Shown here: one piece after another, positions 7,910 to 16,261 of the stretch | How positions within the stretch are numbered: position 1 is the stretch's first letter | How the letters are laid out: every line of letters begins with the position of its first letter | DNA from: Euperipatoides rowelli | Taxonomy: Eukaryota > Onychophora > Udeonychophora > Euonychophora > Peripatopsidae | Direction: 5' to 3' (one strand) | DNA length: 16,261 nt | Assembly: GCA_003024985.2 (NCBI GenBank) | Contig: PXIH01S0002154.1 | Translations under genes and position numbers: made by a program | Notes under the pieces: model-generated | Databases searched by the model: none | The model's input: only the letters and a program-made list of their open reading frames with translations | Told to the model about the DNA's origin: nothing

Positions 7910-8175
7910 GACTCTGAAGAGAAAGTTTTCAAAAAGTAGACCCAGAGATCTACTTTTAAAGTGATGAAAGAGTTCTCTTCGAAGTCTGGTTTTCTCTAGA
8001 GTATTTTGACACACACGAGTATTTACCTTCAAAGTAAAATTCTCCTAGTGTGTGCTGATCAGAAATTCTGATTTTTAAAAATTGGAGCGCCTAATTTTCA
8101 CAAGCAGCATGTATTTTTTCAAGCTTGACTAGCACATAACACATGTTTCAAACTCCACTTGCGTACTGCGCAAGT
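7910..8175. other. Cluster of five hairpin-forming inverted repeats
   Basis: Five consecutive inverted repeats occur in 266 bp. First, outer arms 7910-7923 and 7973-7986 (12 of 14 pair) enclose a perfect 9-bp inner stem, 7932-7940 with 7949-7957. Second, arms 8010-8026 and 8034-8054 have a perfect CACACAC/GTGTGTG base and a bulge. Third, ATCAGAA-A-TTCTGAT lies at 8058-8072. Fourth, 8078-8085 pairs with 8091-8098 with one G-T pair. Fifth, ACTTGCG-TACTG-CGCAAGT lies at 8157-8175. The region has more GC and CpG than its surroundings and has no coding frame. It could be a structured RNA, a foldback-type element or a former promoter/5' UTR. I recognise no known RNA family. Confidence 0.5.
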
Positions 8176-9440
8176 TTTGCGGTTGGGTAGAAAATTTCAA
8201 AAAAAGATTATTTGCACCCGTTGATTATCATAGTGTTGAAACAACATTATTATATAGTGTCAGTGTTCAGGTTGGAATGTTAGGACTAGAATTAAATACT
8301 ACTACTACTATCCATTTGGTCATGTGACTAAAAAATGTTGCTTGTGAGATTTAGGCTCTTAAAAAAAAAAAAAACCCTAATAAATTTCTTAGATATAAAC
8401 TAAGTGAATGTTTTTTTAATTTTAATCTCATTTTTATGTTTTCATTTTATTTTGAGTGTTTTTGTTGTCATCCCATGAACATCCCTAAGGCCTATATGAG
8501 TGATTGTCAATTTTTTTAGTAGAATAAATTTCAAAAGGTTGGAGATAGCTAACTATGCCTAGTTTAATACCGCTAAGTTATTAATCAACAATTCTTTTAT
8601 AGAAACTAAATAATTCTATTTTAGGCAGCCCGTGTGTTTTTTGCATGGTTCCTATAGTATGTTTTTTTTTTTTGTTTACTTACAGTAAGTCTTAGGCTAT
8701 TCTTGTTATGGCCATTTGGTATATGAGTGTCCTTCAACCTCATGAAAAAACAAATATGATTGAATGAACTTTATAGAACTATCAATGCATTCTTCATATA
8801 AAGTTGGCAGAGACAAACAAAATAACCATGAGACAAACAAAAGTATGTAGAACTCACTGTGGATATACAGTAAATACTGTTTCATCTTCAAATAACTAAT
8901 GAAGGTGGTCCTCATCAAAGAATTACATTAATTTTAATCTTAACATTTGAAACCTAGTCAATAAAAAGCCTAATATGTTTGTGTAGCAACAAAGCATAAA
9001 CATAGTCATTAATTTTATGTTCAAATAAATTGCTTCATTTTGTACAATTTTAGTAGTCTAAATTTGTATAAAAAGAATCAGTCTGTCTGAACATAAATTA
9101 ATGATGCTGCAACCTATTACATACTCATCCTGACATCAGTAATAAACTTCAATGTTAATTTTTACAGCCTAGGAGTAAATACTTGATACTCAGAAGTCCC
9201 TATAAAATCAATGAATTGAAGTTGGTATAAGTCAGATTCATTTTCATTCTCTTGTACGACTAAAATTATGGACTACCGACGTTAATTATCTGAAATTCGA
9301 GCATTATATAATACTGTACAATTTTATTTTAAAAACAATTATAATACAACAAATATATAAAAAGCCCGAAAGAAAAACTTTAATTTATACAAATTATATA
9401 CAATCTTATAATTATCAACTCTCAAACTCTCCTCTTTTTT
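8176..9440. other. AT-rich non-coding stretch
   Basis: No gene is recognised. It contains (ACT)n at about 8297-8310, a 14-A run near 8360, and a 13-bp direct repeat GAGACAAACAAAA at 8810-8822 and 8830-8842. The longest open frame (minus, 8706-8918) spans this repeat, is rich in hydrophobic AT-encoded residues and resembles no known family. Confidence 0.55.
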
Positions 9441-9529
9441 AACCATTATCCATAGGGAACTCCAGGTCAGATTCTAATTGTTCTGCATATAAACTGCATA
9501 TCTGTAATTAGAAATAATCTTTCATATTT

Positions 9530-9615
9530 GGGCTGCCCTGAGATCGAACCTACAACCTCAGTATGTCATGGGAGTTTGGTGGTTGTGTTCGTTGCCACAC
9601 AATCACCGCTACTTG
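9530..9615 (-). repeat. tRNA-derived SINE head
   Basis: On the minus strand GGTTCGATCTC at 9540-9550 is a near-consensus RNA polymerase III B box. It is preceded by GAGGTTGTA, as in many tRNA-derived SINEs. TGATTGTGTGG at 9595-9605 fits the A box with two mismatches. The A-to-B gap is 44 nt, longer than in most tRNAs, and the T-stem no longer pairs well. A functional tRNA is therefore unlikely. The body towards lower coordinates (to about 9440) has no recognised core or LINE-related tail, and flanking duplications were not identified. Confidence 0.6.
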
Positions 9616-9620
9616 ACACT

Positions 9621-10275
9621 TCTCTTGCTATTATATTCTCCAAAACTATATCACTAATTTTTTTACATAAAAAAAAATCAAGTTACAACTGTTCATCAGT
9701 AATCTGAAACAATGAAATTGAATTTTAAGGACATATAATGTATAAATAATCATTGCCTATGTGTAACTTGATACAACATATTCATTAGAAACAACTACAA
9801 AAAAAAAGACCTAAAAATTCTTCAAGTTTTGTAATCATTTTAACTACTTTTCTTAACTTGATAGGCCAATGATTTTTAGTCATTCTACTGACATAATAAT
9901 CATAAAAANTTTTTTCAAAACGAATTATTCATAAATCTAACACACTCCCATTATGAGTAAATAAGTATTTCAATAATACCAAATAGATAATACTGTACAT
10001 GAAAATATATTTTTTTACTATAGTACCAGTATCTATAATAAACTTTGGACTTCATTTCATTTAATAAACTAATATAAACCAAGCACTCATCTTTATTACA
10101 AGTTTGACAAATCAAGTCTTGAAAATTATATACTGTAGATCACACAATAAATAATTTTGTAGAATTAGCTTCTTAACCATTTAACTTACTGTATATTAGC
10201 TTTTTTTATATACTTTTTTTTTTAAATATTGAAATTTCTTTTGCATTGACTCGATAATTTTTTAATTGTTCTGAA
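9621..10275. other. AT-rich non-coding stretch
   Basis: No coding frame, RNA gene or clear repeat is seen. It contains A- and T-runs, an N at 9909 and several ATACTGT motifs. Confidence 0.6.
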
Positions 10276-10345
10276 CAGTGATGGGGAAAGTTACTTGTTT
10301 AAAAAAGTGAGTAAAAGTAAAGTTATTTATTTAAAAAAGTAATTG
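10276..10345 (+). mobile_element. Possible hAT-type terminus (fragment)
   Basis: CAGTGATGGGGAAAGTTACT at 10276-10295 resembles the CAGTGNTGGG termini of non-autonomous hAT elements. Those ends are also often followed by AAAGTTACTT-like repeats. Two imperfect copies of a 24-bp unit (10289-10312 and 10321-10344, 20 of 24 identical) follow. No matching inverted end (CCCANCACTG) was found nearby, so this is at best a truncated copy. Confidence 0.35.
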
Positions 10346-10604
10346 ACTACTAAGTTAGAAGTGGTGGATCTAGACATTTTTGTTTGTAGGGCAAAAATGG
10401 CTTCCGACACCCCTAATTTCTGCAACAAAATATTTTGGTAAGTTTTTTTTTTTTGGTTGTGTGGATAAAAAATCGCAATGTAAATAATTTGATAAGCTTT
10501 TTTTTTTTGTTTGCATGGACATTTTGATAGACAGTAATCATTATTTTATATTAACTACCTACATTTTTTGTTGAGCACCCTTGTATATTAATACTGTATG
10601 TATA

Positions 10605-10612
10605 GTATATAC
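10605..10612. repeat. 8-bp target duplication of the MITE (left)
   Basis: GTATATAC lies directly before the CAACGGTGGG end and is identical to 11052-11059. Confidence 0.85.
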
Positions 10613-11051
10613 CAACGGTGGGCAAATGCGGCTCTTCGTTGAATTTTATGCGGCTCCCATTTCCATTGAAAATGAAAATTTAAATCTTATTTTTAAATTA
10701 TTTCAGAACTTTATAAAAAGTTGGGTGCGTGTACTTACTGTATGTACGTGCGTTAGAAGTTATACTTCTTTTACGTGACTAAAATAAAATTTTATTAGGT
10801 ATGCTCGATCCCTTGCATCAACTTTTTAAAACATGCACGCGCATCATCATCGCTGCTAACTTCATACTGTCGCAACTTCCGTTTTATCAGTTAAGTGTGT
10901 ACTTTAACTAGCACTTAAACTTGTATAGAATATGTTAATCCTAACTAATTGAATTAAATTAAAGTTGACTTTGGGTATTTATTATATGGCTCTTTATAAT
11001 TATGGAAAACTGGATTCTGGCTCTCATTGACCTCATACGTGCCCACCCCTG
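10613..11051 (+). mobile_element. hAT-type MITE, 439 bp
   Basis: The left end is CAACGGTGGGCA and the right end, read in reverse complement, is CAGGGGTGGGCA; 10 of the first 12 bases match. Immediately outside lie identical 8-bp duplications GTATATAC, the size made by hAT transposases. The CAGGGGTGGGCA form is a well-known hAT terminus. Just inside both ends are GGCTC/GGCTCT subterminal motifs: left GCGGCTCT and GCGGCTCC, right TGGCTCTT and TGGCTCTC. The interior has no transposase, so it would have been mobilised in trans. Orientation is arbitrary. Confidence 0.85.
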
Positions 11052-11059
11052 GTATATAC
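11052..11059. repeat. 8-bp target duplication of the MITE (right)
   Basis: GTATATAC lies directly after the CCCACCCCTG end and is identical to 10605-10612. Confidence 0.85.
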
Positions 11060-13460
11060 TGTACATGTACATAGGCCTACTGTATGTACACAATTTCATT
11101 TAATGAAGATAATATAAAAAGCATTAAAGAATTAGCTAAGCAAAAAAGATATCGATACTATAATCATGATTAATATACAGTATTTATTGAAAAGTGATCA
11201 AAAATTCCAAATACATTGTTAGGGTGGCTAAATGAACCAATGGTGCAGTTTTTATGAAAAGTTTGAAATATGAAGCTTGTACTGCAGACAATTCGTATTT
11301 TATACATAATAGAAAGTTGACCAACGCACTTTGCATCATAAATATTTCAATATCCTCTCCCTCTTTTTCTTCACTTTCTTTATAATCTATTATGCAGGAA
11401 CACATCTAAATTTACATTCAGTAGATCAATCCTATGGCTAATCTGAACCACTCCACACTTCTCATATCTGAGCAAGATAATAATTCTTGGATGACAACAG
11501 TTCTAGCAAAGGAAAGACTTGTGGTTAAAATATTTTAGAACAGTTCATTATAGATCTTCAGTTATAAATAGATTTATTATTTTTCAAGTTTAATTATTTA
11601 TGCTTGAGAAACTTTATTTTCTTTCATATTCCCTTGTATGGTCTCAATGCTAAAGCCACTTGGACAAAAAAAAATATTGAACTAAGAAGTCATCCCAACA
11701 ATTGTCAAATAATGCTGGTAGTATATACCAAAATTTAAATGGAACTAAAAAAAGATAAATTTATATTCTTAGAGAGTTGCAATATGTGGTGAGCGTAGCG
11801 GTATTACTACTACCACAAGTAATACATCATGACTTTCCATAGTGTAGGAATACTATGAGGGTGGGAGTGGTTGGGACGCAAATAAAAACATAAAAGTTTC
11901 TTAAAAATAAAATTGCACAATTGCTCATAAAATTATGACAATAGGGAATAANTATGTTTGCAATACTGCAGTGAAAAAATTGTGAAGATTGAATTAAGCC
12001 ACCAAATAGTATGCTTTAAGTTAAAGATGAAAAAAAAATGTAATGATTTCTAATCCCTGAGAATTATTAGTTGCCATACTAAAACTTAAAAAAAACATTA
12101 AGACTTGGAGTGAATATGGAATCTAGGTTTCTGGTCAACTTGTAATACTTACTAAAATTTATTATCTTAGGGAACTAACATCTTTAAGCTTTTTGCATCC
12201 TAAGTGCACAATTGGTCCTAATTTTACTGTTGCCACTGTATTTTAACTTTAAAATATATAAAATATATTGCTTAGAAACTCAATAAATATTTTTTTTTAA
12301 AAAAATTGGCAGTCATTTTAAACCAATGAGGCATACTTAATAGCAAAAAAAAAACTTCCATTATATATAAATTTGTAAAAACTATCACCCTGCCTCTGTA
12401 ATTTTTCAAAAAATAATTTGTATATTTACAAAATTGTTAAATACAGCATTCATTACATTCTACTGGCTAGAATGTGGAATATTATTTATACTACCGAGCA
12501 ATAGCATAAAATATCTAGCAAGATTATCAATGCACAATGAAGATCACCAGTGATGATGCACAAATAAATGGAATTGTGTAATCATGAAAATTTCTGGAAT
12601 GAAAATACTAGAGCTCCTTTAAACTCAATAATCGCATTGTCTGCTCATATAGCTTAGTACCAAATAAATGCTATTTAAATTGTGTTAGAACTTGTTAATA
12701 ATATGGAATAATTTACACAACTAAAAGACCTATAGCTGTACAAAAGTATAATCAATGCATAAGGATCTAGCCAGAAACATCACTTATCTAAAGCCTAGTG
12801 AGAGATCTGAGGTTCTTCACTATAAATTTATGAGATGGTAATAACATTACTATTGGTACCTTTAATTATCCCTTGGATATTTATTTACATATTCAGATAT
12901 TGCTACCTATTCTAAATTCTTTCCAAATAACTATTAATGATTAAGGATTTTTTGGAACATTATTGGAAGGTACTGAAGTCACTCATTTTTAAAAAGGCCT
13001 GGAAACNCCCTTGCTTCACTATCAGGACTGAACCCCAATAAACAGCATGAACACTTGTGCTGCCATCTGATGGATTCATTATGTGACAACTGTTTGTCAA
13101 ACAATTTACAGTAAAAGGAGTTTGAAAAAGGAATAAAATTACGATTGCAAGAAATAATGTCTTTACAAATGTACTGTACCATACTTCAAGTTTTACTAAA
13201 TTTTAAATCTAAAACTATAGCTTGATTTAAAAGGAATAATAAAAAAATATTTTTAACATTTAAATTTACATTGAATTAAATAGAATAAAAATCAAAATAT
13301 TTCACTATTCCGATTTTTAGTCATATTCTATTTGTAATAAGGCTAACCATTTTGTTTTCATAAGAAGTCTGGCCGGCTTTATAAAACTCAAACTCATGAA
13401 ACTTGAAACATCAACTTAACAAAATTAGTAATTGACAATAGGATTTTATATACGGTATGT
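11060..13460. other. AT-rich non-coding stretch
   Basis: No gene is recognised. Two open frames, minus 11184-11405 and minus 12979-13182, show no family resemblance; the second spans an N and contains the motif AGATGGCAGCAC. A perfect 8-bp hairpin, GTATTACT (11801-11808) with AGTAATAC (11818-11825), lies in a slightly more GC-rich patch. Scattered homopolymers and ACAGTAT motifs make up the rest. Confidence 0.55.
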
Positions 13461-13483
13461 AAAAAAAAAAAAAAAAAAAAAAA
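13461..13483. repeat. Poly-A run of 23
   Basis: This is an uninterrupted run of 23 A preceded by TACGGTATGT. It could be the tail of a plus-strand retroposed sequence or slippage. No recognisable source sequence is seen upstream of it. Confidence 0.7.
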
Positions 13484-14890
13484 CTGTTATGGCTAACATT
13501 AAAAAATAATAATAGTACGGTATCTGGTTTAAAACTCCTAGAAAAAGTTTATATTATCTAGATAAAATAAGGGGATTTTGAAAAATAAATTCTTTAAGAA
13601 CTAAACTAAGGGATTTGTTACCTTTTACATTCAAAGTTAATCTAAATTTATTGATCTGCTTGGATTTTGTTTTCATCGCAGACTTTGATGTGTCTCTCCA
13701 TTTATAATACAGGCCTACAGTATATTAAATATTTCAATACTATAATAATTTTTAGCACCCAATTAAATAATTTGTCAATCTCTATCCATTATTATGTTAA
13801 CTAATACTCGAATGTGACATTGCTCAGAGTTGAAAACTTAAGAGAGATCTTAGTTAATAAGTGCACTCTTCTGATATATTACAGTATCTTAATTTTTTAA
13901 TTACATTTTCATTATTTAATACCTTCTTCATTATTTTATATCATGTGTTATTTCAATGATATGTTACAAGACAGAAGAATTAGTTGAGCCCCACACATTT
14001 TTTTTTAAATCATTTTAAATGAGAACTTATTGTATGGCAAATAATAATTCTTTCCAGGATGTACAAAAATTGACATGTTATAATGCAATATTTAAAGTCT
14101 TGAATTTTAAGAAGTAGCCTAAAAAATCTCTCTAAAATTAAAAAATTATTCATATTTTACAAAATTTTTCTGAAAGAAAATTATCTCATTGAAAAAAATA
14201 TATACAGTATGTAGTATGACAATGCTATGCCATATTATGCAGGGAAAGGAATAAAAAAAGTATATATTAAAATTGTAAATATTTTTATCTGACTTCAATT
14301 ATAAAATAAATAAATCATTTTAAAGAAAATATAACTTCATATGTCTTTTTGAATGAAGCCTTAGATATTCATTTTTATGAGAAATGAGCATACACAAATG
14401 TTATTATTCTTTAAAAATCAAATGACAAGTAAATTAAATTTGTGTAAAGAAAATCTAAAAGATATTCGGTTTATTTGAATGTCATTCAAATTACTTTAGT
14501 TTTATATAGCCTAAACTAAAAAAGTTAAACATCTCAGAAAAAAAATTAATGTTTATCTTGTCAAATTACATATTAAAAATATCTATTGTAGTTGATTCTA
14601 ATCTTTAGAGAATAATAAAAGGATTCTATATTAGATTTTTTTCCCATTGTAATACAGTAATTATTTATTTCCCTAAAATGACTCTAGAGGGCGGTTGAAA
14701 TCATTTTGCTGCTTGCTGTAAGTTAGTTGATAACTCTTAGGCCCCATTCGCATGGACAGTAATTTCATCCGCGGTTNTTTTTTTTTCAAAATCTTTACAG
14801 TATTTTATTTCTCCCATTTGTTTATTTAGCATATTTATACTGCATTTTTTAAAGGCCAAAATATGCAAATTCCTGGGCTGAAATCTATTT
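13484..14890. other. AT-rich non-coding stretch
   Basis: No coding frame or RNA gene is seen. A GC-richer patch at about 14682-14776 contains AGGCCCCATTCGCATGGACA, which looks like a DNA-transposon terminus, but no partner end was found. This stretch is probably intergenic sequence downstream of the minus-strand gene at the right edge. Confidence 0.5.
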
Positions 14891-14913
14891 CTTCCATATG
14901 CATAAGATCTAGC

Positions 14914-14919
14914 TTTATT
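14914..14919 (-). terminator. Candidate polyadenylation signal of the right-hand gene
   Basis: AATAAA on the minus strand, about 430 nt after the stop codon of the terminal exon. It is the first exact AATAAA found after that stop. The sequence is so AT-rich that the hexamer could be present by chance. Confidence 0.35.
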
Positions 14920-15350
14920 TAAAAAAAAAAAAATTTACCATGATTTTAGAAATCATATCCGTTTGGCCAGCAACATGAAAATTTTTTAAAACATGACTTG
15001 AGTTCCTTAAATTTTTTTTTTTAAAAAAAAAAGACTAGTTTTAGATAGCATTGAAAGAAATATTCAAATTACAAATTTTGCCATGAGATTTCATAGTGAA
15101 TTTCACATTTCAGACGATTTGTAAAAAATATACACAAAATGGAAAAATGAAATGTAAAACATATAAAAGTTCAATTAAAAACATTGTAAAATCAATGCAT
15201 GATTTTCTTTTTAAAATACCAAATTTAAAAAGTAATTCCAATGTTTCTTTTTTCTTTTAATACATAAAATAAACAGTAGTAACCTTATTCATTTTTTTCT
15301 AGAAACATATTGTCTTGCAACACAAAAATACTCTATTTAAGCTTGTGGTA

Positions 15351-15579
15351 TTAGAGTTTTGTAAATGTACGTGAATCCCTGTCTCGAGAATGTAAAAGAT
15401 TTTCAGTCAAATCGGGCTCATCTGGTTTTCGTAATGGTTGATTTATTTTTATATTTGTGCGAGGGGCTGGTGTTGGATAAAGTGTGTTATCACCAGTCTT
15501 AACTAGTTCATAAGCCTTAACTTTGATGAGATCATTCTCATGATTATGTTCACTGCGGAATGTAGTAGAGCTTTGTCGT
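15351..15579 (-). CDS. Terminal coding exon of an unrecognised host gene
   Basis: On the minus strand a 3' splice site (TTTTGTTTCAG, AG at 15580-15581) is followed by one base of a split codon, 75 sense codons and the stop TAA at 15351-15353. It has no starting Met because it is an internal part of a spliced gene. The peptide begins RQSSTTFRSEHNHENDLIK and contains KAYELVKTGDNTLYPTPAPR. It ends SRDRDSRTFTKL. It is hydrophilic and rich in charged residues, Thr, Asn and Pro, with no membrane segment or zinc motif, so it is probably a flexible C-terminal tail. Composition is far less AT-skewed than the surroundings and codon use looks normal. Phase matches the exon at 15736-15817. I do not recognise the family. 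Confidence 0.65.
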
Positions 15580-15735
15580 CTGAAACAAAATATATAACGT
15601 TATTGGTTATTGATAACAAACAAAACTGCTGAAAATTAAATATATACAGTATATATACTGTACAATACTGTTATTACAGTAAATATACTCTAAGTAATAA
15701 ATTTTAAAAATAAATTTAAATTCACAATTACCTAC
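15580..15735 (-). other. Intron between the last two exons
   Basis: This 156-bp minus-strand interval starts GTAGGTAATT (15735 downwards) and ends TTTGTTTCAG. It is AT-rich and contains the perfect 18-bp palindrome TACAGTATATATACTGTA at 15645-15662. The small size is typical of many invertebrate introns. Confidence 0.55.
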
Positions 15736-15817
15736 TTTATGGAATCTAGAAATGGTAGGATGGAGGCAATTTCAGTATTTGTAACGCTATCTATCAAAGT
15801 TTGTGGTATAATGTTGC
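15736..15817 (-). CDS. Penultimate coding exon of the same host gene
   Basis: The proposed exon runs from an acceptor CCTTTGGTAG (AG at 15818-15819) to a donor GTAGGT (15730-15735). It has two leading bases, 26 codons and two trailing bases. The peptide is NIIPQTLIDSVTNTEIASIL followed by PFLDSI, an amphipathic helix-like sequence. The two trailing A bases join the single leading A of the last exon to make a Lys codon, so the frame stays open across the junction. In the same frame an in-frame stop lies just upstream of the acceptor, so the exon cannot be longer. The acceptor has a poor pyrimidine tract, which lowers certainty. No protein family is recognised. Confidence 0.5.
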
Positions 15818-15819
15818 CT

Positions 15820-16261
15820 ACCAAAGGTCAAGCATAATTTTTTTTTCAACCAGGAATTAAAAAAGTGATGTATAAAAAACCTCTAAAAGCAGATGCTTTG
15901 CTAAGATTTTGAAAGCATTAAAATATAGTATTTTTTAAATATTTTAAGAAAAGTTAGAATATGCTTTAGTTAATGAATAAAATTTTGGGGAGACATTCAT
16001 AACTTTGTTAGGTCTGCCATCTAATGTAAAAAATATAAATACTGCTATGGTGATTCATTTGTTGGATAAGCAGTACTACAGTATGTACTTAAATAAGTTT
16101 CATCGTTATTGAAAGCTTATTTGATACATTAAGATTTATTTTAAGAATATTTAAATATAACATGTAATGACTTAAAGTATATGCATTTTTTATATACAGT
16201 ATACAGGCTTTCAGATAATTATTTGATGATGACTTCCATTGACTCCCTAAATTTTAATACG
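15820..16261 (-). other. Upstream intron of the right-hand gene (presumed)
   Basis: AT-rich sequence without a long open frame. If the two exons are real, this is intronic on the minus strand. A 42-bp phase-compatible candidate exon at 16205-16246 is described under findings but is not firm enough to annotate. Confidence 0.4.

Noticed and set aside
8706-8918. Minus-strand 70-codon open frame with a hydrophobic segment
   Set aside because: It spans a short direct repeat, has no family resemblance and no splice or start context. Chance is the simpler explanation.
9530-9615. Functional tRNA gene
   Set aside because: The A box has two mismatches, the A-to-B spacing is long and the T-stem does not pair, so a SINE head is more likely.
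11184-11405. Minus-strand 73-codon open frame
   Set aside because: It has an acidic start and a hydrophobic end but no recognisable motif or neighbouring exon. I could not support it as a gene.
12979-13182. Minus-strand 67-codon open frame with several Cys
   Set aside because: It crosses an N, and the Cys spacing fits no zinc-finger pattern I know.

Overview
This is AT-rich nuclear DNA from an animal, probably an invertebrate. The host lineage cannot be named from the window. The evidence is decayed retrotransposons of two classes, a hAT-type miniature element with an exact 8-bp target duplication, a tRNA-derived SINE head, and what look like the last two spliced exons of a host gene. There are no bacterial genes, rRNA genes, intact tRNA genes or CRISPR arrays. 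Seven single N bases (1924, 3912, 6175, 9909, 11952, 13007, 14777) point to a draft assembly.

The left 7 kb (18-7049) is one nested structure. The outer element is a minus-strand Ty1/copia LTR retrotransposon. Its 5' LTR is at 6847-7049, followed by a primer-binding site that matches the inside of initiator tRNA-Met, then broken gag and pol remnants (about 6746 down to 5416). Its 3' LTR is at 18-98 plus 5297-5415. Both ends are TG...CA, and the whole is flanked by the 5-bp duplication AATTT (13-17 and 7050-7054). Most of pol has been deleted. A roughly 5.2-kb minus-strand LINE (99-5291) has inserted into the 3' LTR and split it. The LINE still shows, in order, a PHD finger, a charged linker, an SGNH/GDSL-hydrolase-like domain, an APE-type endonuclease, a reverse transcriptase and a C-terminal Cys/His motif. 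All of these are broken by frameshifts, stops and a deletion of the RT core. Its sense strand is strikingly purine-rich, so the plus strand reads as almost pure pyrimidine.

The middle (7055-14900) is AT-rich non-coding DNA. It holds a cluster of hairpins with higher GC (7910-8175), a tRNA-derived SINE head (about 9530-9615, minus), a possible hAT-type end at 10276, a 439-bp hAT-type MITE (10613-11051) with target duplications GTATATAC, simple repeats, and many copies of ACAGTAT/ATACTGT.

The right end (about 14900-15817, minus strand) appears to be the 3' end of a host gene: an 82-bp exon, a 156-bp intron with GT...AG ends, and a 229-bp terminal exon with 75 codons and a stop. The two exons are phase-compatible and the reading frame stays open across the join. 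I do not recognise the protein. The rest of the gene would lie beyond the right edge.
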